Source of the DNA: Eopsaltria australis
Taxonomy: Eukaryota; Chordata; Aves; Passeriformes; Petroicidae
Length of the DNA stretch: 64,000 nucleotides
Assembly: GCA_034509425.1 (NCBI GenBank)
Contig: JAVTVJ010000668.1
Span: 186,001 to 250,000 of the forward strand
Direction: 5' to 3'
In this document: positions 1 to 12,801 of the stretch, piece after piece
Layout of the letters: each line of letters opens with the position of its first letter
Numbering within the stretch: position 1 is the first letter of the stretch
Notes under the pieces: generated by a model
What the model was told of the DNA's origin: nothing
The model's input: the letters and a program-made list of their open reading frames with translations, nothing else
The model's database searches: none
Made by a program: the position numbers and the translations under genes

Positions 1-71
1 CTGGTGTAATGACCTGGTGCCACAGTAGTCAACTGTCACGAAAGGCTTGGCTTCCTCCTGCTGTGTACATG

Positions 72-79
72 TGTATATA
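72..79 (+). promoter_or_regulatory. Pumilio-type RNA element TGTATATA
   Basis: Exact match to the UGUANAUA consensus bound by PUF proteins. It lies on the strand predicted to be the 3' UTR, so it would be present in the RNA. It is meaningful only if that UTR assignment holds. Confidence 0.3.
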
Positions 80-824
80 GACATTGAAGCCTCTGACCAG
101 TCTGAAAGTTTAAATGAAAACTGTTTTAATCAGTGTCCATCACTGGATAAGCGCTAATTTAATTCATGATTGTTTACAAATTGGGAAAGAATAAACAAAA
201 GGGAATATCCTGTTTGGGTTGAGGCTCTGAAGAGCCTGAGCATTATTTTTGTAAAGGGAAAAACAGCATTCTTTGTGCCATTTCATGTGCCTGTAAAGTA
301 ATTTTTTATATTGTATTAACATCCTGGGAATGAGTGGGCTGCCTTTGTTTTCTAGTCCAGTTTTCAAGCATTTTCCTCAATACCCACATTTGAAAGTGAG
401 ACCTGCCTAAAAGACTGCCTTTTGGGACCAGTGAAAGCGTTCCTGTATAGTTGTCATTTTCTGTTTATTTGTGTTAAAGTGTATTTTGGGACAAGGATAC
501 AATTATTGCAGTGGGAAAGGTGGCCTTGTATTTGAGACAGTCTTCACTGTGTAAACTTTTAAACACAATATGTAATTTAAAGACCATGATCTTCAGGCAA
601 TAATATTAAGTGTAAGCTTTTAAAATTTATTTTGGGGATCATAGCTCGTTTTATTTTTTGTGCTATAAGATTAACAGTATTAAATGAATTATATTCTTAG
701 AATATACGGAGTGTCTTTTCTTAAGATTAGTGCCTTTTTGATTTCTTACTCCACTTAATTCATAGAACTGGTCCCAACATCAAGCCACTGTGTTTTTTCC
801 CCAGCGCCCTGTTTGTACAGTCTA

Positions 825-830
825 AATAAA
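825..830 (+). promoter_or_regulatory. Poly(A) signal AATAAA
   Basis: Canonical hexamer with a T/GT-rich stretch (ttatttgttgtcttt) about 20-35 bases downstream. It gives the likely 3' end of the left-edge plus-strand transcript near 840-850. A second AATAAA at 1687-1692 could serve as a distal site. Confidence 0.55.
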
Positions 831-867
831 ACTTGCCTCAACTTACAGTATTATTTGTTGTCTTTAG

Positions 868-3800
868 TCTGAAAACCTTGATGGTAACAGCAGAGTGTTC
901 AAGCCCTAACTCTGTCATTACAATGCCCTGTTTTGTGGGTGAACAGAGTGTGCCAGCTGAAGTTTTCCAGAAGCAAAGGAAGAATTCAGCAGGAGAAAAT
1001 GGTGTTGCCAGGCTGAATGATACTCTCCTGTTCCATCCTCGTGCCTCTTCTCAGACAACACTGCTGGGCTCTGGAGGTTCACGTGGAAAAGATGCATCTC
1101 TGGTTGTAGAGATTACCAGTGTCTCCTCTACCCTGATGCCCGACACGTCCGTGCTGTTCCTGCTCTTCCACCTCTGTATTTATTGTGCTCTTTGGCCCAG
1201 GCTTTTAAGGGTCTCTAGAAACCATGACCTTTGTTTACTGTGATGCCCTTGACTGTGCTTGTAAGAATGACTGGTTTATGCAATGGTTTGAATTTTGCTT
1301 ATCATTGGTTGAGTAACTGAGGTGTAACCTGTGCAGGCACTGGAGAGCAGGGACTGGGGCTCTGGCCCCTGCCACGAGGTGCTGGTGCAAAACGTCAGAA
1401 ACGTCTGTGTTTGGAAGTCAGAACCCACATCCTGGTCATCTCCTGCCTTTTTAGTCAACCCAGATCAATAGCAACTTAACTAAACTTAAGGGATTTTTTC
1501 AGTTAAGTCATTAACAAGGTGTTGATACTTGAGCTGATCCTGTATAGGAGGAAAACTGAAGAACATCAGCCACTCAGCTGCTGCAAAGGAGAAGCCTACA
1601 AAGCTTGTATCGGTTCCCTGGACTCTGTAGGTATGGTGACAGCCTCGTGTTTGTCTTCTCTGGAGTACAGATTTCCATGTGATGTTAATAAACATTCATA
1701 GCCAACTCTGCATAGTGTCTTATCATCAAACAGCCACATTTGGCAAGTTATGTTTTGGAGAAAACCAGTTGTGTTTTAAAGAGAAGAGTAGGTCAGATAC
1801 ATGCAGTGGGCTTGGTAATCCTGTTTCAGGCTAAAAGGCAAAAAGTCAAAGATAACAAGAAGCAAGCAGTAACTCAAGGTGGGTTTATTTGTCTTACCTG
1901 CATTCAGGCTTCCACCAGTGCAAATCTGAAGTAGTTCAGTTACTTCAGTCCAGCAACAGGCAGCACAAGCCTCCATTTTCCAGTGCAAGCTGGGATGAGC
2001 TGGGTTCACCAGTTTGTCACTGATTTAATTAAAAGGTTTTATTTCTAAACCAGTGTGATGACAAACACCCTTTTAGACATACCCAGAGATGTGTCTGTTG
2101 GAGCTTACACCAGTAGGAATTACACCTAAATACACCAAATAAACTGCAGCCACAGCAGAACACAGTTCCATTTTTACCTGATTTTCCATAGTGTGGACTG
2201 TGCACAGATGAAAGCTCCAGAGTTCCACACTCACCTTGGAGCAGCCATACTGGTTTCTGTCCCCCTTATTGTCCCCTCTGCCTTTTTTTTTTTAGAGGAC
2301 AGGTCAGCTGCTCCTGTAGCAGCTGTTGAACCACCAGTCCCAGCTCAGCAGGGAAAGGTAAAGCAGTTCCAATTTCAGGAGCCCTCTATCCCCCGAGCTG
2401 CAAACCGGCAGTCGCAGTGCAAACAGCTGAGCCCTGCTGCGGCACGGCCGCGTGTCCAGGCGGCACAGGCCGGCAGCAGGGACAGAAACCACCACAGCTG
2501 TCCCAGAGTGAGCCTCCTGCTCTGAAATGCAAGCCCTGAGAGCCACAGCGGCACCGATTGTTGTGACTCATTAACACAGCGTTGTGTGCCCACCCTGAGT
2601 CAGGCTATAGAACTGCTCCAGCTGCCCGCCCTCCCCGGGAGCAGCCTGGGAGCCCAGCGCCCACCACCATGTACTTCCCGGGGGCTTCTGCTCCAGCCTG
2701 GCACAAACTTGGGAGCTGAAAGCTGAGCCACCCCTGCTCCGTGGTGTGACGGTGCTCTCTGGGGACTGGCAGCCCCTCGGTGCAGCCTCACCTGCGGAAG
2801 ATCCATCCCCCTGCTTCCCAGGCAGGCGGGGAGTGAGAGGAGATGGGGAATTAACGCAGTGCTCCCCTCAGTTAACCTTCCCAGCACCTGCTTGCTTCAT
2901 TCCAGGCATTTTGTAACCAGAACCCTCCCTGCACGAGTTATTAGTCTAACCCGCCGCTGGCACACCAGACAATTGGGATCAGAGCTAAATCTGGGGTATC
3001 CGCAGGGAACTGGCTCCTGCTTTGTGCGTCCTGGCTGGTCCAACAAGGGCAGCTGAAAGTCAGCGCTGAGAAATCCCTCACTGGCATTTGGTCTAGAAAT
3101 TTATCACTAAAGCTCAAGTGAAAGTGTGGATCGCAAGGGACTGTTAATCCCCCTCCACTGCGCTGATTCCCAGTCTGTGCTATCCAGGGAATCCTCTCCA
3201 GAGCCTCGGGCAGGAGCAGCTCTTCCTGGACTGTCAGAGAGCAGCAGGGGTAGAAGGGCAGTGCTGGACATGCTGCTTTGCCTTCCCCCAACTGCCCCTG
3301 CACCCAAAATCCAACTGATTTGGGGGGAGTGGCAAGTCCAAGGAGAGGATAGTGTTTTGAACAGACAGAAGGGACTGACATAAGTGAACAACAGGAGCTG
3401 GTTGAAACTCTTGGCACTCAACTCGTGTTCAGCCCACCACCACTCAGCAGCGAAGCTGGAGACCCCCAGGGATGTTCCTGGCAGAAGTGACAAACCCAGC
3501 CAGGCCTTAGTGTGCACTGTTGCTATCCTTGTCATAAAAAATACAAAAATCAAACTTGCCCGTTTTTGGTTACTGGGAAGCAATGACTCCCTGTACTTCT
3601 AGACTCGATTTCCACAGTTTTTAATGTATTCTGTTACTTTTCTGGATTATGTGGTTCAGAGGCTCTCATGGGGACTGCTACCTGCTGAATCCATTTCTGT
3701 TATGTTAGACCATCTATTTTTTTCCCTCTTCTTGTGACCAGTGATACAATTAATCCACTGACCTTGAAGAGGAAGAGCTTTTCTCTTTCCAGGTATCGCA

Positions 3801-6800
3801 GCTGGTGCTCTGGCTCCGAGTCTGCTGTGACGACAGATAGACAGCTCTGGGCTGGATTCCTGCTGAGCATCAGCCTCACGCTCTGCAGGGCACAAAGGAA
3901 ATGTAATTCATCAGGCTTGGCCTTCATTGTGTAAGGAAGAGCCATATCCCACCAAGATCGAACACCTCCCGCTGTGCCCGACTACCTGGAATAGCTGTGC
4001 CTACTCGGCACTTTGGAGAACTAGATCTAAAATTAACAAAGATCATTTCCCTGCAAGAAATAGCACCTTGGCCTGGACACGGCACACATCAGCAGGAGTC
4101 TGAAACAGAAAGGCTAAAATTAACTCAAGTCTGGGATTCTGCTGAATGCGCTAACACAGGTCTGACCACCACATGCACCATTGAAAATCTCTGGCCAAAA
4201 TCATCCCAAAGTGCAGGATGTACCCCAGCAGTGACAAAAAGGTTACTCCCAGTACTCAGTAGCAGCTCCTGCCTGCATGAGGCTCAGTGATCCACCCTCT
4301 CCATCACTAGTGACCATCTGATCGAGGCAGAGGTGGGTGATGGGATGGAAACAGCTCTCCAGCTGTGCTGGATTTCTAGCAAGGCTTTGTGCTGTACAGC
4401 AGTGGAAGCCCACAGATCTCCACAGTGGTGTTTGTGGGGTCAACACTGGCAAATTTAAACTGACAAAAATAAAGACACATTGAAGAGCAGCCTAGGAACA
4501 GAAAGTGTGCACAGTCCTTAACAGGGCAGTAAAGCTGTGGGACTTCATCCATCAGTCATGCAGGGCTCACTCCTCCCTTGCTGCAGTGCCCTGATTTCAG
4601 CCCACGCTGCAGCCCCGCAGCCCCACGGCAGCACCGCATTGGAACAGCTGTGGGAAATGGAGGGGGGTGGAGATGATGTACCTGGAGAAGGACAGGCTGA
4701 TTTAACACCCCTCCCTGCTGCCAAATGCTCCGTGGGCTCTGCAGTCATCACCCAAAATAGAGCCACAGTCTGTGCCTCCTCCAAGAGACAGTCCCTGATG
4801 CAAACGTATCAGGGCATTGCTTGGGGCAGTGATTTCCAGTAGGAGCCACCTCGGGAGATGCCGGCACCGTGCCCCACCTGTACCTGGCTCCTTTCCCTCT
4901 CCCCCACCATTCAAGCTGCCTGTCGATGCATGTTACAGCCTGGGAACACAAGACACAGTGCCTGAGCCAGCAAGGAATGTAGGCAGGGTTTGGGCAGGAG
5001 GGAAGAAAGGTCCTGCATTAACCTCACAAATCCACCACACGTGGCTGTCACCTACTGCCCAAGACACAAGGGGTCCCTTCCCGGCAGAGGCCGAGGGGCT
5101 CCAAGGCTCCTTGTCTCCCTGGGGCCAGCCAGGCTGCCCAAAGCAGAGACATCCTCCCCACAGAGAGCAGCTCGTCCCGGGTAACCACCACCTCCTCCTC
5201 CCCTTGTTTTGCTGCCACGTCCCTCCTAAAACGTGAGCTGCTTCAGCCCCAACTTGCCCAACACTTGGCTTCTGTCAGCAGCTGAGCGAGTCGTGCAAAA
5301 CCCTCACTCCAGACACAGCCCGACAGCCCCAGAGCTTCACCCCTCGTGCGCTGCAGCCACAAAGCAACAACGTAGATCATCTCTCAGCTTTCTGTTCTCC
5401 ACACTGCACTGGGATACCCTTGCTGCAGCTTCCAGGCCTCAGCACCTTTGCAGCAACCCCCCTGCAGGCTGCCCCAGCTGTCCCCTCGCAGGTCACACGC
5501 AGTCACTGGGTGGCACTGTGCCCCTGCCTGTGCATGCCCGGCTCCAGCCTCCTCCTCTGCTCGGGGGTGCCCGGAGGAGCCCCCGGCTGGGCCAAGGGGC
5601 AAAGGCTCTCCTTGCCAAAGGTGCACCCACGGTGGCACCGACAGATACCGGGGACCCCAGGAGCCCACAGGGTTGTGACCCCAAAGTCCAACACAGGCTC
5701 CTACTGCCTCCCTGCCAGGGTCTCTCTCCCCCCACCGTGGTTATATTTTCATTACCGTGGCAAAAGGAGACCAACTGCATCCTCACAATACGTCCCTCCA
5801 TAAAACTAATAGGCAAGGCAATTGGGACAGGCCTGTGAAGTACTTTATAGTCTGGACTCGAGGAGTTCGTGCCTCAGCTCACAAGCTGTCCCAGCCCTAC
5901 ATCCCAGGAATCACAGTGTTATTTCTCCCTCTCATCCCCACTTTCAGCCTGGGAGCAGTGTGAGGAGGAACATGGTGCCCCCACACCTGCTTTCGCTTGT
6001 CTCCCACCACCCAGAGCCTCACCCGACTCCAGCAGCACAAGGCTCTGAGAGGCATCCATAAGGATCAAGATTTCCTCTTCCCAGGGCACCATGACACAGT
6101 TCTGCTCCGATTCCAGGAGATTTGACACCATCAGGATGTGTCCAGGGTCAGGGCGCTGGACCCAGCACTGGGCCAGGGCAGAAGCCAGGGAGGTCCTTTG
6201 TCAAAGCTTTGCCATTTGCTTCATTTGCAGTTGAAAGCCAGAGAAGCAGAGAGCCCTTCTGACACTGCGATGGCAAAACCCACTCTGCTCTGTAGAAGAT
6301 CCTTCCCTCTGCACTGACAGCCCATGTTTGTTTGGGAATCTGGGGTGACACATTTGGTGTAACCCAGAGCCCCATTTCACAGGGTTCCTGCTGAGGTTTG
6401 AGGCGCTGCTTTGCCGTGCTGGGACCTGGCCAGTCCCGGTGGTGCACTCCAAGTGTTCCTAGAGCAGGGAGCTGGGCTCTGGCTCCAGCAGGGCCAGGGT
6501 GGATGACCCTGGGGAGAGCAATAACCAAACAGAGCAGCTGCTGCCACCTTCCCTCTTCCTGCTGTGTAAAAACTGCCCGAGAAAAGCCTCCTTTAATCGC
6601 TCCCCCTACATTAGACCTTCCAGGGGAAATTAGCACAAATGCAACATCACTGGCACCAAGGGAACAGACCCTGAATGACTTGGAGGGAGGTTAATTAGTT
6701 TGTTAAAATCTTTCTCTCTTTAGTTGCCACCTAAAGCTCCAAGCCTTGACAAACAGTTGGGAAAAAGGGTCTCTGCAGAAAATCAATGCTCTTTAGAGGT

Positions 6801-9800
6801 AAGAGCTAAAGATCCTCCAAGGAGCACACAGTTGGGAAATAAAGTGGAGAAAACTGTTTCTCCACCATTAGCGTAGAAGATGAATGTTAGATGAGAAAGC
6901 AAAAGGTTTCCATGTCTCCATAAAAGCCAGAAGGGAGACAAAGAGCCCATTTCTCCCCCTGTGGTTTACTGTCTTTAATCTCTGCCTTAGTGTCCCCACC
7001 TACCCTGCAACAGAGGTCCTGAAAAGCTTAACTGGCTTTTGCAGAGCTGATTCAGGATCCCCAGATACTGAGTGCCAGAGATGTGCCAAGTGTTACTGCC
7101 TGTCCCTTCGGAGGATAATCCCCTCAGGGCTGGAGCTGCCGGCAGACTGCTCCCCACCCCCCGACACACCAGCCAGGGAACACGACTGTGCTGGGGACAG
7201 GAAGAAAGCCCAAAGCCCCTTACAAACAGATTAATTTAACAGCCAACTGTATTGACCCCTGAGAATTTTGTTCAACTCCCAGCCCACCATAGCTGCCCCG
7301 AGCATGGTGGCACCAGGAACCTGTCACAGGGCCGGTGTGTGCCCATGGTGAGCCGTGGCCTTGCCAGTACTTCTGCTGCCTCCACTGCCACTTCACGGCC
7401 GTGGTGGGATGGATAAAGCACAACGCTGCAGCTCGAGACTGCCACAGGCAGCACTTTGGGACTAAATGTCCTTGAGTACCTGGTTCACAGCTGGGACAAA
7501 CTTCATTCAGTCTCCACACCAGAGCTATGTGCTGCCCCATGGGGGATAGAAGGGCAGACAGTTACAGCTCCAGAACCAAGTCTTCTTTAATCTAAGGACA
7601 TGATTTCTTTGCTAGACATGATAAGCTGTGTGCCCTGCCTTCTTTACTATCCACTGATGTTTGTATTTCAAAAGCCACTACATCATCTGATTCTGCCCAG
7701 CTGTCTAAAAAAAAAACCCAACAAAACAGACAACATCCTGTGTACCGCTGGGACCTCTTTGTCAGAGGCTGTGAACTCATCTGCATCCAGCACCAGGATG
7801 GATTGAACAAACTGAAGCAGTATTTTATTGCTGAAGCATAAAACACGGGAATAAACAAGCACCAAAGTGCTACTGATCATTAAAACCAGATGGGAGCCCA
7901 TTTACTGCCTCCAGCAGCGAGGTGCCATGGCTGCTCCACTGGGGCCCCCTTGAAATAGGAAACCCAGCACACCATCTGGGAGGTGCTGCATGGCAGTGGC
8001 TACAGGCAGCCCCTGCAATTCCAGCCTGGAGTTATCTGCAGTCCTCTCACCACCACCCCAGGGATGACCAAGGAGTGACAGAGCTCTGAGTCGTAGCTCC
8101 AGAAACACAGTCACCCCTGTAAGGTTGTGCCTACATGAAAACGCCTGGCAGGGACAAGCAGCCTGTCCAGGGCCAGTCCCATTGTCCAGGGGAGGTGGGA
8201 TGGGGAGAATCACAGGCTGAACTGCCCACACACAGACCAGGGACTCAGCGACATTTCAACAGTATTTGTTCAAATGCACATCAGAGAACCATCAAGAGTT
8301 CTGGTCATTCCTGTGCAAATCAGCTCCCAGATGGTGGATTATCCAAGGCAGCCCAGGTCTGAACTTCTTCCTTACCAACCACTGTTGTCCGACATGGGAA
8401 GTGAAGTACTACAGTGGGAAGAAGCCAAGGGCTATTTCCTCTCCTTCCTAATTATCACACTCACCACAGATAAATGCCCAAAGAGAACATTCCCAGCCTG
8501 GAGTACTGGAAACTGGCCTCCAGGAACAGCTCCATCCTGAGTACCCCCAGCTGCAAGCTGAGCTTAACCCCCTCCCTAGACTGAAGCTTTGCACCTTTGT
8601 CTCCAAGTCCCATCTTGCCGTGGCAGGGAGCCCTCTCAGCAGCCGAAACCGGAGCACGGCATGGGGCCAGAGATGGATTCCTGGGCAGCCCGAGAGGAGA
8701 TGCAAATGGAGCGGGAGACTGCTCGAGAAGCAGAGACAGACAGATGCTTTTACACTTCAAAGGGAGCAGGGCCCTGTGAGGCTTTCAGGAATACGCACAA
8801 ATCGATAGACTCCTTTCAAACACCGAGCACATTTGCTCAAGTGTGAGGCAATTATTCCCTGAGGATGGAGGCAGGACAAGGCCATTAACAGCCATACGGG
8901 CAGGATGAGGAACATGCGGCGGCTCCAGGAGGAGCGCCAGCCCAGCCTGCAGGGCGAACACCGCTGTCCCGGCCGAGCTTGCTCGTTCAGGGTTTACAAA
9001 ATGCCCTTGTGTCCCCAGGGGCTCTGTAGGGAGCACATTAGTGTCATTCAGCCTACGTCAGTGCAATGCTCAGCACATCCCTTTAGCAAACAGCGGGTTT
9101 GAGCACATCCCCTCCACTGCTCTCGTTCACCGCCTTATCCCTGGAGGGCTGACTTACGCTTTCTGAAGCAATTCCCATTTCCCGCTCGCCCGAATGCTGC
9201 TGGGCAGAGCCTGAGCTGCTCTGGAGAGCTCTGTCTCCACGGAGCCCCTTTCGATGGCAAAGCAGAGCCCAAAGCAGATTGTGGGCGAGCAGAGGGCTCA
9301 GCATGGGGACAGACTCCGCGGTGTGACAGGAATCACGCCTGACTCATCCCTGCCTGCTCTGCACCAGCACTTCCACGCACATTACCCTTAATGCCCCATC
9401 TCCCAGCAAGGATGCTGCAGAGCTCGCAGGTGCCCGTGCTTTGCGACCCCACAGATGGGAGCTGGAGTGACAGTGCCAGCACACAGGAAGCCTCTCCTGT
9501 GAACAGCTGCTGTTTTACATCTACAGTCTTATTTGTACAGCATAGAGAGGCAGGGATGCTGAAAGTGAGCAGTACTTTATGCCTGGTGCATGACTGATGG
9601 GAGTGCCCATCCTGTATCACTGGCTGCCCACTCTGCTTTATGGAGGCACATCATTTACCCTCTCCAGTAAAAATAGAGGAGGAGGAAATAAAAATCTCAG
9701 CATGTCCCCAAAGAACTGTAGGAGATGAAAATTAAATCTATCCATTACACTCACCAAGCAGGGCGCTGTCTGGGCAGGAACACGGTAGTTGTACACCTGC

Positions 9801-10880
9801 ATGTTCAAAGAAAATAAACTGAGTATTAGAGAAGTGTCAGAGGCAATCCAGCACCCTACAGCAAAGTACTTCAGGTCATAAAACAAGCTCACATGACTTG
9901 GAAAAACAAAAAAGGAATAACACTAAACTAAGCTGAGCAGCAACACTGCTCAGCACAGCTGCAGCACCTCTTCTCAACCCTGCATCAAAGGTTTGCTTCA
10001 CCCTTGGTAAAAATTTTGTCTGACGCTTCTGCTCAGGCCCAGGTCTCAGGAATGCTTCCAGGTTTGTTCTGGGATGTGCACGTTGTGTGCTGTGGGGAAG
10101 AAACACCCCTCCTTCTTTCTTCACTGTGTCCTGTAAGCTTCTCCCTGTGTTCTTCCTGCTGTTCCCCAGACCTGCTGTAATGTCCAGAAAGCACATTTAG
10201 ACCTCACTACAGCTCTGCAAGGCAGGGCAGTAAAAAGCAGCTTACCTGGAGGAGCAGAGAGCCAGGCCAGCAGCAGAGGGCTGGGAACAGAGCCCTGGAC
10301 ACAGGCAGGAACAGATCTCCCTCCCAGCCACTGACCCTGCAGCAAGGCCGTGTGCCTGAGCACGGCTGTGCCCAGGGCAGCTGAGGGACACGCAACACGA
10401 CCCAGAGAAACCCCTCCATTCCCCAGCTGGCCCTGCACAGTTTTATCCCTCTCTCTTTGCTCTTGGCCACTCACTGAGCACCTGGAGGCCGAGGGCAGGT
10501 AAGTGGAGAGCTCTCCAGGCGCTTGTGAGGGGGCAGAGGGGGCAGCTCCGGGCAGCCGGCGTGTGAAGGCTCAGGCCGCTCCGGCCCCTCACGGCTGCTG
10601 CTGCTCCAGCCAAATGCTGCCTCCCCCCTGACAAGAGGCTCCATGGATCCCACCCTGCGGCTCGGGAATTAACCCCATTTTAAGCTCTGCAATAAAAACC
10701 CATTTGACTTGAAAGGATGTTGTTATCCCTGGAAGGGGGTTTGCGCTGCTTGCTTGGATTGCCTTAAAGTGACCCACCCGGTAGTGAGGCTGACCGAGGA
10801 AATGCAGGTCGCAGTCTGCTGGGAGGCTCAAGGAGCACCACGACAGACACCCCACCCCGGGCAGTGGGGTCAGCCCAAAG
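868..10880. other. Intergenic stretch without a supportable gene
   Basis: Open frames here on both strands (up to about 200 codons near 5.2-5.8 kb) are low-complexity, rich in Pro, Ala, Gly and Ser, overlap one another, and match no family I recognise. This is what GC-richer non-coding DNA produces by chance. From about 2.3 kb the GC content rises clearly above that of the first 2 kb. A consensus splice donor, CAG/GTAAGT, occurs on the plus strand at 10496-10504 but I could not pair it with an exon. No RNA gene or intact mobile element was seen. Confidence 0.5.
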
Positions 10881-10889
10881 CCAGCCAGG

Positions 10890-11290
10890 AGTCCTGCTCG
10901 GGTGATTCGAGAGCCCAGCTGGGCACGGAGATGCTGCTCCCCGGGCTCTCCTCAGGCCTCTCTGCGCTCGGAGCCCCGCGGGCCGGGCAGGCCCTGCCCC
11001 GCCCCACACGTGAGGGCTCGGCCCTCAGCGGGTGCCAGAGCAGCGCGGCCCCGGAGCTCGGCCAACGGCACCGTCCCAGGGCTTGGTTTGCACCTGGAAA
11101 TTAGAAAAGCTCTGAGTGAAAGCAGCTGGAAGTTGCTTCTGCAGAGGCAGCGCAGGTACGAGCGCAGGGGGCACACCCTGGGCCAGGCCGGAGGGGAGCC
11201 GCGGGCCCGGGAGGGTTCCCGGTGTCTCCCCAGGGCTGTGGGCAGGGCTGGGAGCTTCGCTGCGCCGCAGGGAAACAAACACCTGCCTCT
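10890..11290. promoter_or_regulatory. CpG-dense stretch, candidate orphan CpG island
   Basis: By hand I count roughly 29 CpG dinucleotides in about 400 bases of GC-rich sequence, including clusters such as ccgcgggccggg and gccgcgggcccggg. Avian non-coding DNA is usually CpG-depleted, so this density suggests an unmethylated, possibly promoter-like element. It lies beyond the inferred 3' end of TBX6L and is not near the start of any gene I can see. It could drive an unannotated non-coding RNA, act as a regulatory element for a neighbour, or be a local GC peak with no function. Confidence 0.4.
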
Positions 11291-11299
11291 GCCAAACCT

Positions 11300-12790
11300 G
11301 CAGGCACCTGCGGAGCAACTGCAGCATCGGCAAGAAAGCATTCTTCTGCCGTTCCCATCTGCACTGAAGCAAGGCTTAAGGCTGCAAAAACCAGTAGGAG
11401 AAACCAAAATAAATCAAGATCTTTATTTCCCATAGGAAATTTACCTAGATCCCATTTATAGTCCATTTGTCCTCCTCCTTATGTAACTCCTCTGCAGGAG
11501 AGGAGCAGAAAACACAGAGAAAATAAACACTTTGCTGCAAAGAATTGGTGCAAGAGCCTGAGTCACATCTAGCAGTGTGAGCAGATAACCTGAGGCTCAC
11601 TGAACGCGCTGTGGAGAACAATGAATGCTGAGATCAACAGCGTGTCATGCATGCACAGACTGGCCCCAGGTAACACGACTAAAGCAGAGCACGTTGTGCT
11701 TGAGAGAGATGCACAAAACCTACAGTTTTGAGTTTATTTTATTAGTCTTAATGGCCTGACTTCCGCGTGTCTAATTTCCTTTTTATTGAAGCTGTCAGAG
11801 GCATTACATTATCTCACATGCGTGCAAAAAACAGCGTTTCAGTCGAGCTCACACAGACTTTAAATGCCACAGCTGAAGAAAACAAGCCAGTGGGAACTGC
11901 AGAGAGAGGGGGCGGGAGCAGAGTCCAGAGCACACCTACAGGCAAAATCTCCAAAGGCTTCCCAAAGCATCAAGCTCTAATCAGAGAGAAAGGATAGGTA
12001 CTGCTCCAGCAAGCCGCATGATTCACTGAAGGAGGGCAAGCAGTCCTGTTGCAACAGAAGGCTGATGAGTAATTGATGGCTCGTCCTAGGCACAGAGCTG
12101 AGTGTTTTCCCCCAGCGCAGAGCGTGTGCCAAACCAGCTCCACCGGCAGGCCCAGAGGGCAGCAGCACCTGCGCTGCTCAGCGAAGGTTGGAAAGAAACA
12201 GCATGGCACTCGTATTTCCCCTGGAGTTCCCCAGTGCTGCCCAGCTCTCCTCAGTTACTCATACTCACCGCAGCTTTTCATCCTCATTAGCGCTCTGTGA
12301 CAGGGAAACACATCCCGGCTACAAAGATAAAGAAACAGATCCAGCCAGGTAGCCTGTGGGGGATGTGTTCTGTCTCTCTCTGTCTCTCTTGTGGGCACGC
12401 TGCTGGCAGTGATCCTCTGTCTGAACAAAATACCCCCCGTGGGTCCCTACACACGGGGCTCGAGGCACTCACTCAACTCCCCAGCCATTCTGCTCACCTC
12501 ATTTCCAAGCTGTGAAAAACAGTGGTGGCAAAATTAACTACTAATGGCCAGAGACAGCCTTTTACAGCTGACCTGCCTTCGCACAGCTGGCATTTGGACA
12601 GCAGGAAATCACGATATTTTGGTGTTTAAAAAACCTGCCCCACATTTTGTTTCCCCAGCCAGATTTCTCTTTAAGTGAGTTGCTCACATCCACCTGTGTG
12701 TCATGCACAGCAGGTACAAATCACTACTGGCCAGGGTGCCATCAGAGGGGAGGCTCACAGGGCATTATGCACATGTACAGTGGCAAAGTC
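11300..12790. other. Non-coding stretch beyond the TBX6L 3' end
   Basis: No protein-coding signal was seen. Further minus-strand AATAAA hexamers occur at 11738-11743, 11733-11738 and 11422-11427. They could serve as distal poly(A) signals if the TBX6L transcript is longer than the proximal site predicts. Confidence 0.4.
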
Positions 12791-12795
12791 TGACC

Positions 12796-12801
12796 TTTAT
12801 T
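12796..12801 (-). promoter_or_regulatory. TBX6L: Candidate poly(A) signal of TBX6L
   Basis: This is the first canonical AATAAA (TTTATT on the plus strand) met after the TBX6L stop codon, about 1.7 kb downstream. A TG-containing stretch follows in the transcript direction. It would give a 3' UTR of about 1.7 kb. Transcript data are needed, because weaker hexamer variants closer to the stop (for example AGTAAA near 13925) could be used instead. Confidence 0.45.

Larger units (their letters stand above)
1..850 (+). other. Probable 3' UTR of a plus-strand gene (coding part off the left edge)
   Basis: The stretch is AT-rich, has no convincing reading frame, and ends in a canonical AATAAA at 825-830 followed by a T/GT-rich element near 850-867, the usual arrangement at a vertebrate cleavage site. 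A TGTA motif just before the hexamer (around 813) fits CFIm binding. A perfect Pumilio-type element TGTATATA lies at 72-79. I see no splice acceptor or stop codon that I can tie to a known protein, so the gene cannot be named. If the reading is right, this gene meets TBX6L tail to tail. It could also be ordinary AT-rich intergenic DNA with a chance hexamer. Confidence 0.5.

Noticed and set aside
1687..1692. Second AATAAA on the plus strand as the end of the left-edge gene
   Set aside because: Possible as a distal site, but the hexamer at 825-830 has the better downstream element and lies at the edge of the AT-rich UTR-like block.
5233..5838. 201-codon plus-strand frame in GC-rich DNA
   Set aside because: Pro/Ala/Ser-rich, overlapped by frames on both strands and without any family resemblance. 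This is typical of GC-rich non-coding DNA.
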